Part shown: piece after piece, positions 44,138 through 52,774 of the stretch
Numbering within the stretch: position 1 is the stretch's first letter
Layout of the letters: every line of letters begins with the position of its first letter
Assembly: GCF_014595955.1 (NCBI RefSeq)
Contig: NZ_JABVCF010000010.1
Location: 186,001-250,000, forward strand
Direction of reading: 5' to 3'
Length of the DNA stretch: 64,000 nucleotides
Source: Pseudaminobacter soli (ex Zhang et al. 2022)
GTDB taxonomy: Bacteria; Pseudomonadota; Alphaproteobacteria; Rhizobiales; Rhizobiaceae
Made by a program: the position numbers and the translations under genes
The notes under the pieces: model-generated
The model's input: only the letters and a program-made list of their open reading frames with translations
Database searches by the model: none
Told to the model about the DNA's origin: nothing

Positions 44138-47101
44138 TTACCCAGCCCCCAGCAGCCTCTCGAAGTGGCTTCGCACCCGCTGCAACGTTTCGGTCACGTG
44201 TGCTTCCAGCACGCCGATATCCGGCAGATCGGTCGCCTGCAGCAGCAGATCTACAAGGCCGGGCGGGATGTCCTGGCGATCGAGCGGACCGGTCAGGCAG
44301 AGGCGGATCATCTGCGTCAGCGACATGAAGAGTCCGATCGCCTCGCAGAGTTCCTGCTTCGTCTGCTCGTCGGCGAAACCGGGCGAGAGGCGGGACAGGA
44401 TCTCCGCCGTGCCGGTCGCCCGCCGGTCTCCCGCGACGATCTGGCCGGTGATGACGGCGCACTGAACGATGAACTCGAGGTCGATCAGCCCGCCCGGGAT
44501 CAGCTTGAGGTCCCATATGTCGCGTGGCGGCTTCTCCTCCTCGATCAGCCCCCGCATCTCTACCGCTTCCTTGTACACCTTGCCGGGTTCCCGCGGCAAA
44601 GCGAGGATCGCGGCGACCTCCGCATCGACCTCCGAGCAAAGAGCCGCATCGCCGGCGACGGGCCGGGCACGAGCGAGGGCCATGTGCTCCCAGGTCCATG
44701 CGTCGGTGCGCTGATATTTTCGGAACGCCTCGATATGCGTCGCTACCGGACCCTTGTTGCCGGAGGGGCGCAGCCTGAGGTCTAGGTCATAGAGCACCCC
44801 CTCCCCCGTCTGCGCCGACACGGCGGCGATCAGCCTCTGCGTGAGGCGGGTGAAATAGTGGGCCGGCGCCAGCGGCTTCGCGCCGTCGGAGAACTCGGCA
44901 TCCGGTTCGTGATCATAGAGCAGGATCAGGTCGACATCCGATCCTGCGGTCAACTCGCGGCTGCCGAGCTTGCCCATTCCGAGGATCGCGACCCGGCTCC
45001 CGGATATCTTGCCGTGGTGCACGGCAAATTCCTCGATCACGGCTTCGAGGGCAGCGCCGATGGTGAGGTCCGCAAGGTCGGAGAACGCTTTCCCGGCCCG
45101 GGTCGCGTCTATGGCGCCGGCGAGCAGGCGCACGCCGATCAGGAATTTCTGCTCGGCGGCGAAGATGCGCAGCCGGTCCAGCACCTCCTCATAGTCACCC
45201 ATGCCCTGCAGGAAGGTGGCGAGGCGGTCGGACAGGTATTGGCGGTTCGGCAATTCGGCGAGAAGCGCCGGGTCGAGCAGACCGTCGAAGACGTGCGGCC
45301 GGCGCGTGATGATCGCCGCCAGAGCCGGCGCGGCGCTGAGTATGTTGGCGAGCAACTGCAGCAGCGCCGGGTTGGATTGGAGCAGCGAGAAAAGCTGGAT
45401 GCCGGCCGGCAGGCCTGCCAGAAACGCGTCGAAGCGCAAAAGCGCCTCGTCGGCCCGCCGTGTCTCGCCAAAAGTCTGCAGCAGCGCCGGCGTCAGTTCC
45501 GTCAGCCGCTCGCGCGCTTCGGCCGACCGCGTGGCGCGGTAGCGGCCGAAATGCCAGGCCCGGATGACGCGGCAGATGTCGCTCGGCCGCTGGAAGCCGA
45601 GGCTCTCGAGGGTCTTCAGCGTGTCAGGATCGTCCACGTCGCCGGTGAAGACAAGGTTCCCGATCCCGGCGGACAGATCAGGCGCTGTCTCGAACAGCGC
45701 CGCATAGTGCTTTTCGACCTCCTGGAGGGCAGCTGAAAAGCTTTTCGAGAATTCTTCCGCGCTGTGAAAGCCGAGCAGGCGCGCGATGCGCTCGATCCCC
45801 TCGTCGTCCTCGGGCAGCGTATGGCTCTGCTCGTCGGCGATCATCTGGATCGCGTGCTCGACGCGGCGCAGGAACCAATATTGCCGCGTCAGCGCCTCGC
45901 AAGCCTCGGCCGTGATCCAGCGATGGCCGGCAAGCTCCGCCAGCATCGGCACCGTCTCTCGTCCGCGCAGTTCGGGAAACCGGCCCCCGGCGATCAACTG
46001 CTGCGTCTGGACGAAGAACTCGATCTCGCGGATCCCGCCGCGGCCAAGCTTGACGTTGTGGCCTCGGACGGCAATCTCGCCGTGCCCCTTGTGAGCATGG
46101 ATCTGGCGCTTGATCGAATGGACGTCGGCTATCGCAGCGAAATCCATGTATTTGCGCCAGACATAGGGTCGCAGTTCCTTCAGGAAGGCACCGCCGGCGG
46201 CGATGTCGCCCGCGATCGGCCGCGCCTTGATCATAGCGGCACGCTCCCAGTTCTGGCCACGCGCCTCGTAATAGATGAGCGCTGCCTCGACAGGGATCGC
46301 GAGCGGCGTGGAGCCCGGGTCGGGACGCAGCCTGAGGTCGGTGCGGAAGACGTAGCCCGCCTCGGTGCGGTCCTGCAGGATACGCACCAGCCGCTTGGTC
46401 AGGCGGGAGAACAGGTCGGCGGCGTCATAGGGATGGAGGACGGCCGGAGCCTCCGGATCGAAGAACACGACCAGATCGATGTCCGAGGAGAAGTTCAACT
46501 CGCAGGCACCATGCTTGCCCATTGCGAGCACGACCCAGCCCGAGCCCTCGCCCGGCCTGTCCGTATCCGGGAGGCGAAGCTTGCCGCTGGCATGGGCGTC
46601 GCGCAGCAGGAAGTCGATCGCAGCGTTCACGCAGGCATCGGCCAACACGCTCAGGCGTCGGACCGAAAGTTCCGGCCCGGCGATGCCGGCGAGATCGTCA
46701 AGGGCGATGAGGAAATGCGCCTCCAGCTTCAGGCGACGCAGTTCCGTCATCAATGATTTTTCGTTGATGGCTTCGGCGTAGGGCAGTGCGTGAATTTGGT
46801 TAGCTATGTCAGTCAGCCGGGCATCTATGCCGGTATCGAAAAGCTGCTCGATAATCTCAGGGCGGCGGCGCGCGCAGTCGCGCATGAAGGTGGACAGGTC
46901 GAAAACAGCCGCGAGGAATTCGGCCTCCGCGCCGCGATGGGTCAGCAGCGAGGCAAGACGCAGCAATTTCCGCTCCTTTGCCACTGCCGCGAGTTCGCGG
47001 GTCGTCTCCCTGGCCGCGTTCTCGTCCATGGGTCTGAGCGCCTTGGGCGACTGCGGAAACAGCCGCGACTTTCCGATCGACCGCGCCGGCGTACCCGCCA
47101 T
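44138..47101 (-). CDS. glnE: Bifunctional glutamine synthetase adenylyltransferase/adenylyl-removing enzyme
   Basis: Adenylylates and de-adenylylates glutamine synthetase in response to PII and glutamine. At 987 aa it has the full two-nucleotidyltransferase-domain length. The N-terminal half has NFSSDIDLVVFFDPE near 218 and the C-terminal half has TAGSDVDLILLYDHEPD near 718, both the metal-binding GSDxD motif. Other segments (GRGGIREIEFFVQT near 350; PGGLIDLEFIVQ near 880) are typical. ATG 47101 directly abuts the kinase TAG upstream. The order kinase-glnE is the same as in Sinorhizobium. Confidence 0.96.
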   Translation of the reverse strand: MAGTPARSIGKSRLFPQSPKALRPMDENAARETTRELAAVAKERKLLRLASLLTHRGAEAEFLAAVFDLSTFMRDCARRRPEIIEQLFDTGIDARLTDIANQIHALPYAEAINEKSLMTELRRLKLEAHFLIALDDLAGIAGPELSVRRLSVLADACVNAAIDFLLRDAHASGKLRLPDTDRPGEGSGWVVLAMGKHGACELNFSSDIDLVVFFDPEAPAVLHPYDAADLFSRLTKRLVRILQDRTEAGYVFRTDLRLRPDPGSTPLAIPVEAALIYYEARGQNWERAAMIKARPIAGDIAAGGAFLKELRPYVWRKYMDFAAIADVHSIKRQIHAHKGHGEIAVRGHNVKLGRGGIREIEFFVQTQQLIAGGRFPELRGRETVPMLAELAGHRWITAEACEALTRQYWFLRRVEHAIQMIADEQSHTLPEDDEGIERIARLLGFHSAEEFSKSFSAALQEVEKHYAALFETAPDLSAGIGNLVFTGDVDDPDTLKTLESLGFQRPSDICRVIRAWHFGRYRATRSAEARERLTELTPALLQTFGETRRADEALLRFDAFLAGLPAGIQLFSLLQSNPALLQLLANILSAAPALAAIITRRPHVFDGLLDPALLAELPNRQYLSDRLATFLQGMGDYEEVLDRLRIFAAEQKFLIGVRLLAGAIDATRAGKAFSDLADLTIGAALEAVIEEFAVHHGKISGSRVAILGMGKLGSRELTAGSDVDLILLYDHEPDAEFSDGAKPLAPAHYFTRLTQRLIAAVSAQTGEGVLYDLDLRLRPSGNKGPVATHIEAFRKYQRTDAWTWEHMALARARPVAGDAALCSEVDAEVAAILALPREPGKVYKEAVEMRGLIEEEKPPRDIWDLKLIPGGLIDLEFIVQCAVITGQIVAGDRRATGTAEILSRLSPGFADEQTKQELCEAIGLFMSLTQMIRLCLTGPLDRQDIPPGLVDLLLQATDLPDIGVLEAHVTETLQRVRSHFERLLGAG

Positions 47102-48529
47102 CTACTTGGTGTCCTTGTCCGGAAAACTCATGACGACGGATAGTCCCGGATCAAGCGGCTCCAGATCAAGCCGCCCGGCGTGGAATTTCATCACCGCCTT
47201 GGCAAGGCTGAGGCCCAAGCCCGAACCGGGCTGGGAACGGCTCTGTTCCAGGCGGACGAACCGCTCGGTCGCACGTCCGCGGTCGTGTTCGTCCGGAATG
47301 CCTGGTCCATTGTCGCTGACGCGCAGGATCGCCTTCCCGTTCTTTCGCTCCAGCGACACGGTGACCTTGGGGGCGTCCCCGGCGGCCGAATATTTGATGG
47401 CGTTGTCGACGATGTTGGAGGCGGCTTGGGCAATGAGCTCGCGATTGCCGTACAACTCGAGCGCCGGGGCTATGTCGACCTCGAGGGCAACCCCCATCTC
47501 TTCGGCGACCGGCTCGTAGAGTTCGACCACGCCCCGCACGAGTTCGCTGAGATCGACGAGCCCGGCCGGCTCGGCGGAATAGCCTGCTTCAAGGCGCGAG
47601 ATCATCAGGATGGCGTTGAACGTGCGGATCAGTTGGTCCGACTCCGCGATGGTCTGTTCCAGCGCCTCGCGGTACTTCTGCGGATCGTCCCGCTCGCCAA
47701 GCGCCGCTTCCGCGCGGTTGCGCAGCCGGGTGAGAGGCGTCTTGAGGTCGTGGGCGATATTGGCGGAGACCTGGCGCAGGCCTTCGTTCAGTTCGGCGAT
47801 GCGCGCCAGCATGGTATTGAGATTCTCCGAGAGCCGGTCGAACTCATCGCCGGCGCCGCTGACGGGAAGCCGCCCGTTCAAGTCGCCGCCCATGATGCGG
47901 CGACTTGCCTCGGACACCCGGTCGATATGCTTCAGGGCGCGGCGGCCGACGAAGAACCAGATGAGCAGACCGCCCGCAGCCATGATTCCGAGCGCACCGA
48001 TCAAGGCGTTGCGCACGACGAGGCGGAACCGCTCCGGCTCTCCGAGATCGCGCCCGACGAGCACAATCATCCGATTTGGCAGGCGCAGCACCAAGGCCAT
48101 GGCGGCGTGGCGCGTCGGGGTTCCGGCCCGGGCGTCCTGCGAGTACTCGGTCTGGCTGGTGTCCCCGTAGCGCTGGTAGGTGAATGGCTGGTCGGTCCAG
48201 CCTTCCGTGTCCAGCACGCCAGGTTCGAGGGCCTGGACGTTTCCCGACAGGATGCGGCCGTTGGGATCGGTGATCAGATAAAGGTTTGCGCTCGGCTGCC
48301 CCGCGCGCCGCTCGATGACACGCACCAGCAGCGGCAGCCCGCCGCGCTGATAGGCATTCGCCAGTCCGACGACTTCCTCATTGATCGTTTCGCGGGTCTG
48401 CGAGGCGAGCATGCGCCACGACAGACCGGTCATATAGACGACCAAAAAAATCGCGCAGACACCGAAAAGAAGCGTGTACAGCGCCGAGAGGCGCGCGGCC
48501 GTGGTCCTGAAGCCCGGCGGAAGCCGCAT
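47102..48529 (-). CDS. Sensor histidine kinase, HAMP-type
   Basis: A 475-residue membrane kinase: helix at 16-36 (LYTLLFGVCAIFLVVYMTG), a periplasmic loop, a second helix near 170 (LIGALGIMAAGGLLIWFFVG), HAMP at about 190-240, and the DHp helix with the acceptor histidine in NIAHDLKTPLTRLRNRAE near 258. The HATPase region is at about 365-470 (NIVDNAIKYSA; GSGLGLSLAKAVM). It starts 3 bp after the response regulator stop. The pair sits between degP and glnE; this suggests an envelope-stress role, not proven. Confidence 0.92.
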   Translation of the reverse strand: MRLPPGFRTTAARLSALYTLLFGVCAIFLVVYMTGLSWRMLASQTRETINEEVVGLANAYQRGGLPLLVRVIERRAGQPSANLYLITDPNGRILSGNVQALEPGVLDTEGWTDQPFTYQRYGDTSQTEYSQDARAGTPTRHAAMALVLRLPNRMIVLVGRDLGEPERFRLVVRNALIGALGIMAAGGLLIWFFVGRRALKHIDRVSEASRRIMGGDLNGRLPVSGAGDEFDRLSENLNTMLARIAELNEGLRQVSANIAHDLKTPLTRLRNRAEAALGERDDPQKYREALEQTIAESDQLIRTFNAILMISRLEAGYSAEPAGLVDLSELVRGVVELYEPVAEEMGVALEVDIAPALELYGNRELIAQAASNIVDNAIKYSAAGDAPKVTVSLERKNGKAILRVSDNGPGIPDEHDRGRATERFVRLEQSRSQPGSGLGLSLAKAVMKFHAGRLDLEPLDPGLSVVMSFPDKDTK

Positions 48530-48532
48530 TCG

Positions 48533-49207
48533 TCAGGTGGCCCTCAGCATGTAGCCGGCGCCGCGGATCGTGTGCAGGATCGGGCTGTCGAAGCCCTTCT
48601 CGATCTTCGACCGAAGCCGCGACACGTGCACGTCGATGACATTGGTCTGTGGGTCGAAGTGGTAATCCCAGACGTTCTCGAGCAGCATGGTGCGCGTTAC
48701 GACCTGCCCGGCATGGCGCATCAGATATTCCAGGAGTTTGAACTCGCGCGGCTGCAGGACGATCTCGCGGGAAGCTCGGCGCACCGTGTGCGAGAGCCGG
48801 TCGAGTTCAAGGTCGCCGACCTTATAGACGGTCTCCACATCCTTCGAGTTGGCACGCCGGCAGAGGACTTCTATGCGTGCCAAAAGCTCCGTGAAGGCGT
48901 ATGGCTTGGTCAGGTAGTCGTCGCCCCCGGCGCGAAGCCCGGTGACGCGATCGTCCACCTCTCCCAAGGCCGACAGTATGAGCACCGGGGTGGTGTCGCC
49001 GTGGGCCCGCAGCCCGGCGATGACCGAAAGGCCGTCCCGGCGCGGCAGCATGCGATCGACCACCATCACGTCGTAGTCGCCATTGTCGGCAAGCGCAAAG
49101 CCGGTGTCGCCGTCTCCCGCCAGGTGCACGGTGTGCCCGGCTTCGCTGAGCGCCTTCTGCAAATAGTCCGCGGCCTCGCGATCGTCTTCGATGACCAGAA
49201 TCTTCAT
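48533..49207 (-). CDS. OmpR/PhoB-family response regulator
   Basis: A 224-residue regulator. The receiver (residues 1-118) has the acidic pair in VIEDD, the phosphoacceptor in VMVVDRMLPRRDG near 51 and the lysine in YLTKPYAFTELL near 101. The C-terminal winged helix (130-224, DLELDRLSHTVRRASREIVLQPREFKLLEYLMRHAGQ) is OmpR-type. I chose ATG 49207 (MKILVIEDD), since the 16 residues before it have no family match. It lies 175 bp from degP with three hairpins between. Confidence 0.93.
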   Translation of the reverse strand: MKILVIEDDREAADYLQKALSEAGHTVHLAGDGDTGFALADNGDYDVMVVDRMLPRRDGLSVIAGLRAHGDTTPVLILSALGEVDDRVTGLRAGGDDYLTKPYAFTELLARIEVLCRRANSKDVETVYKVGDLELDRLSHTVRRASREIVLQPREFKLLEYLMRHAGQVVTRTMLLENVWDYHFDPQTNVIDVHVSRLRSKIEKGFDSPILHTIRGAGYMLRAT

Positions 49208-49273
49208 CCGGCGATCATACGCGATTTCACGAAATTCTGCCGGCAAGATGCTCATGGGGGAAATCCAGGGTTG

Positions 49274-49371
49274 CGGCAGCAGGCTGTGGGCCGCCTGCTG
49301 CCGCGAACCGGTCCGGTAGGACTGGAAACGGCCGGACCGGGAAAGCGGCGGTCCATCCCGAGATGGACCGC
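49274..49371 (-). repeat. Array of three stem-loops between degP and the response regulator
   Basis: Three hairpins follow one another: CGGCAGCAGGC/GCCTGCTGCCG (49274-49303, 11-bp arms, 8-nt loop), CCGGTCCGG/CCGGACCGG (49308-49340, 15-nt loop) and GCGGTCCAT/ATGGACCGC (49348-49371, 6-nt loop). They fill most of the gap before the response regulator start. Stacked stems of this kind can terminate degP, or give partial read-through so that degP and the two-component genes are made in different amounts. Confidence 0.6.
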
Positions 49372-49382
49372 TGGAGGATGCG

Positions 49383-50921
49383 TCAGCTCCGCGCGATCGG
49401 GAGAGCCACGAAGCGGCTGCCGTTGTCGCGGGTGATCTGCATCAGGACGGCCTTGCGACCGGACTTCTCCGCGTCGGCCAGGGCCGAGGTGATGTCCTGC
49501 GCCCCATTCACCTCGCGGGAGTTCACCGAGGTGATGATATCGCCCGGCTGGATGCCACGATCGGCGGCATCGCTCTGAGGATCGACGTCGGTCACGACCA
49601 GACCCTTACCGTCATCGGCCGGGGCAACCGTGAGGCCGAGATCCGCCAGCGAGGAGGGCTCAGCCTTCTGTTGCTGGTTGCGGTCGGTCGAAGCCTGCTG
49701 CTGGGTCTCCGGCAGTTCGCCAAGCGTCATCTGGACGTTCTGCGACTTGCCGTCGCGCCAGAGAGTGACTTCGACGGTTTCTCCCGGATTGATCGAGCCG
49801 ATCATGCGGGCGAGTTCGCGCGGGCCGTTCACCAGCTTGCCGTTGACGGCAGTAATCACGTCACCGGACTTGATGCCGGCCTTTACCGCCGGACCATTCG
49901 CCTGCGGTTCGGAGACGATCGCACCCTTGGCTTCGGACAGGCCGAGCGAGTCGGCAATATCCTTCGTGACCGGCTGAATCTGCACGCCGATCCAGCCCCT
50001 CTTAACGGAGCCGGTATCCATCAGGTCCTTCACCACCTCCTTGGCGGTGCTTGCGGGGATGGCAAAGGCGATGCCGACGCTGCCGCCGGAAGGCGAGAAG
50101 ATAGCCGTGTTGATGCCGACCACTTCACCCTTCAGGTCGAAGGCGGGACCACCGGAGTTGCCGCGGTTCACCGCGGCGTCGATCTGAATGAAATCGTCAT
50201 AGGGACCGGCGCCGATGTCGCGGCCGCGGGCCGAAACGATGCCCGCCGTGACGGTGCCGCCAAGGCCGAACGGATTGCCGACAGCCACAACCCAGTCGCC
50301 GACGCGGACCTGATTGTCCTCCGCGAAATTGACGTAGGTGAACTTGCGATCGGCGTCGACCTTCAGCACGGCAAGATCAGTACGTGCGTCCTTGCCGATC
50401 AGCCTGGCGTTGAGCTCGTCGCCGTTGTCCATGACGACCGTGTACTCGCTGCCGCCATCAACCACATGGTTGTTGGTGACGAGGTAGCCGTCCTCGGAGA
50501 TGAAGAAGCCGGATCCCTGCGCGGTCGGACGCGGAAGAGCGCGCTCACGGCCGCCACGGCGCTGCTGCCACTGACCGCCATCTTGATCGCCGCGGAACTC
50601 GCGGAAGAAGCGCTTCAGCGGATGGTCATCCGGAAGGTCGTCGAAGCCCTGACCGCCGAACAGCTGCGTGCCCATATCGGACGTGGTCCTGACATTGGAC
50701 TTGACCTGAACGCTGACGACCGCCGGAGACACCTGGGAAACGACGTCGGCAAAGCTCGGTACCTGCGGGGCTTCGACCTTGACGGCCTGGGCCAGAACAG
50801 GCGCGGTACCTGTAGTGACGGCGCCGACGCCAATTGCACCGGCTATAGCGATGGACGCCGCGGCGGCCATGAGCCGGGAGCGAGTCCACGAAACGGGTTT
50901 GTTCGATGTGCTCATGTTCAT
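49383..50921 (-). CDS. degP: Periplasmic serine protease of the DegP/HtrA family
   Basis: A 512-residue trypsin-like chaperone-protease. A signal peptide (RLMAAAASIAIAGAIGVGAVTT) targets the periplasm. The triad is visible: His in TNNHVVDGG near 158, Asp in RTDLAVLKVD near 188, Ser in GNSGGPAFDL near 262. Two PDZ domains follow (about 320-400 with GPAVKAGIKSGDVI; 430-505 with SDAADRGIQPGDIITSV). ATG 50921 follows GAAGAGGATAGG. Divergent from the cyclase and in the same order relative to the ccm genes and glnE as in Sinorhizobium. Confidence 0.96.
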   Translation of the reverse strand: MNMSTSNKPVSWTRSRLMAAAASIAIAGAIGVGAVTTGTAPVLAQAVKVEAPQVPSFADVVSQVSPAVVSVQVKSNVRTTSDMGTQLFGGQGFDDLPDDHPLKRFFREFRGDQDGGQWQQRRGGRERALPRPTAQGSGFFISEDGYLVTNNHVVDGGSEYTVVMDNGDELNARLIGKDARTDLAVLKVDADRKFTYVNFAEDNQVRVGDWVVAVGNPFGLGGTVTAGIVSARGRDIGAGPYDDFIQIDAAVNRGNSGGPAFDLKGEVVGINTAIFSPSGGSVGIAFAIPASTAKEVVKDLMDTGSVKRGWIGVQIQPVTKDIADSLGLSEAKGAIVSEPQANGPAVKAGIKSGDVITAVNGKLVNGPRELARMIGSINPGETVEVTLWRDGKSQNVQMTLGELPETQQQASTDRNQQQKAEPSSLADLGLTVAPADDGKGLVVTDVDPQSDAADRGIQPGDIITSVNSREVNGAQDITSALADAEKSGRKAVLMQITRDNGSRFVALPIARS

Positions 50922-51122
50922 CCTATCCTCTTCAAAGACGGACCCTTCCGGGACGAAAACCGATGCAGGAGAGATAGGAGCACGCACATTACAGCGCCAT
51001 TTCTGACGCGTGAAAGTTTGTTAATGTTGGAAGGCGTGTGAATATAACGCGCCCGAACCTGCCGGTTGGCATCGACGTTTGGGCTGCCCGGCAGTGTATG
51101 GGCGTCCGGAAGGAGCGGATCC

Positions 51123-52277
51123 ATGCGCAAGATCAGTGACCCCGACCTTGCATCAGAACTGATGAACTGGCTGATCGGGCCAGCGCGCAAGGATTGCACT
51201 CCGGAACAGGTCGTCGCAGGCTTGGCAGAGCGGCTGATGAAGGCGGGCATGCGGCTGTGGCGAATCCGAATCTCGCAGCGCGTATCCAATCCGCTGATCG
51301 GCGCCTGGGGCGTGATGTGGACGCGTGACGGCGGGGCGGAGGGTTACACGGTGCCTCGTCGCGTGCTTGCCACCTCTTCCTACCTTGGGAGCCCCTTCGA
51401 ACGGGTGATGCTGACGCGGAGCTTCTTTCGGCGTTCGCTGGAAAACCTTTCCGCGGACGGGGATCACGCCGTCCTGTTCGAACTTGCCGAGACCGGGAGC
51501 ACCGATTACGTCGCCCTGCCGCTGGAATATGGCGACGGGTCCATCCAGGTGGCAGCCTTCACGACCGATCGGCCGGGCGGCTTCGAAGCCGACGAAGTCG
51601 CGCTACTGGAATGCCTCACATCGGCAATCGCGGCGGCGCTCGAACCGGCAGCAATGCGTTATTCGATGCGCAGCCTTCTCGAGGTCTATCTCGGCAATGG
51701 GCCCGCAGAGCGCGTGGTCGGCGGCGCGTTCCACCGGGGAGACGTGAGCGAGGTGGACGCAGCGGTGCTGATCGCCGACCTCCGCGATTTCACCGGACTA
51801 TCGGAGCGAACCTCACCTCCCGAACTGCTCGAGGGGCTCGGCAGCTATTTCGAGGTCGTGGTCGACGCCGCACGCGAAGAAGGAGGGGACATCCTGAAAT
51901 TCATCGGCGACGGTGTTCTTGCGGTCTTCCAGTGCAAGGGGGGAGACATCTGCGGAGCCTGCCTGAAGGCCGTCGAGGCGACGAAACGGGCCCTGGCGAA
52001 TGAAGCCAATTCGCCCGCGCCCTTCGTGGTGGCGCTCCATTTCGGACCTGTCGTATACGGCAACATCGGCAGCCCGGACCGCCTCGATTTCACTGTGGTG
52101 GGATCGACGGTGAACCATGCGAGCCGGCTGGAAGGAATGGCGAAGCTACTCGGCCGCCGCGCGGTCTGCTCGCCAGAGGTAGCCAACGCGCTGCCCGCGG
52201 GTGCGACCGAGGACCTCGGCGTGCACATGCTGAAAGGCTTTGAGCAGCCGCAGCGGGTTTTCGGGCTGAACCTTTAG
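51123..52277 (+). CDS. Class III adenylate/guanylate cyclase with uncharacterised N-terminal domain
   Basis: A soluble 384-residue cyclase. The catalytic domain (about residues 215-380) has the two metal-binding aspartates in LIADLRDFTGLSE and ILKFIGDGVLAVF, and the transition-state asparagine/arginine pair in NHASRLEG. The first ~200 residues carry no GAF/PAS domain I recognise, but HAVLFELAETGSTDYVALPL and related strands suggest a sensory fold. ATG 51123 follows GAAGGAGCGG. It is divergent from degP, about 200 bp away, and convergent with ccmH. The signal it senses is unknown. Confidence 0.9.
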   Translation: MRKISDPDLASELMNWLIGPARKDCTPEQVVAGLAERLMKAGMRLWRIRISQRVSNPLIGAWGVMWTRDGGAEGYTVPRRVLATSSYLGSPFERVMLTRSFFRRSLENLSADGDHAVLFELAETGSTDYVALPLEYGDGSIQVAAFTTDRPGGFEADEVALLECLTSAIAAALEPAAMRYSMRSLLEVYLGNGPAERVVGGAFHRGDVSEVDAAVLIADLRDFTGLSERTSPPELLEGLGSYFEVVVDAAREEGGDILKFIGDGVLAVFQCKGGDICGACLKAVEATKRALANEANSPAPFVVALHFGPVVYGNIGSPDRLDFTVVGSTVNHASRLEGMAKLLGRRAVCSPEVANALPAGATEDLGVHMLKGFEQPQRVFGLNL

Positions 52278-52309
52278 TCCTGAGAGGCTGATATAAAGGG
52301 GTCGGCCCG

Positions 52310-52774
52310 TCAGCCGCGCTCCCCGTCCAGTATCTTGGCGATCCTGGCCTGCTCCTCATCGGAAAGCCTCTCTGCACCGCGCCGACGTGCGCGCACAGTG
52401 AAGACCGCAAGCAGCGCGCCGCCGATTAGCAGAACCACCGGCGCGCCCCAGAGCAGCGCGTTGCGAGCACTGAGGCGCGGCTTCAGGAGCACGAACTCGC
52501 CATAGCGGGAGACGATGAAATCGAGCACCTGCTCGTCGGTGTCACCCGCGATCAGGCGCTCGCGCACGAGCACGCGTAGATCCTTTGCGAGGTCGGCGTC
52601 GGAATCGTCGATCGACTGGTTCTGGCAGACCATGCAGCGCAGTTCCGCCGAGAGCGTTCGCGCCCTTGATTCCAGAACGGGATCGGCCAGAACCTCGTCC
52701 GGCTGCACCGCGAAGGCGGGACCGGCGGCAATGACACTCAGCAGAATTGCGGTAATGAGGGCGAGGTTTCTCAT
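52310..52774 (-). CDS. ccmH: Cytochrome c maturation protein CcmH (CycL)
   Basis: A membrane-anchored thiol-redox protein that reduces apocytochrome c before haem ligation. The 154-residue form is the short alphaproteobacterial CcmH/CycL: signal segment ([19 protein letters not shown]), the LRCMVCQ motif with its two cysteines near residue 47, and a C-terminal membrane helix ([19 protein letters not shown]). Its ATG overlaps the ccmF stop by 4 bp. Confidence 0.95.
   Translation of the reverse strand: MRNLALITAILLSVIAAGPAFAVQPDEVLADPVLESRARTLSAELRCMVCQNQSIDDSDADLAKDLRVLVRERLIAGDTDEQVLDFIVSRYGEFVLLKPRLSARNALLWGAPVVLLIGGALLAVFTVRARRRGAERLSDEEQARIAKILDGERG

Noticed and set aside
47180-49435. A 751-codon plus-strand open frame across the histidine kinase and response regulator
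   Set aside because: It lies antisense to two genes with complete catalytic motifs. Long antisense frames are common in high-GC DNA because stop codons are rare.
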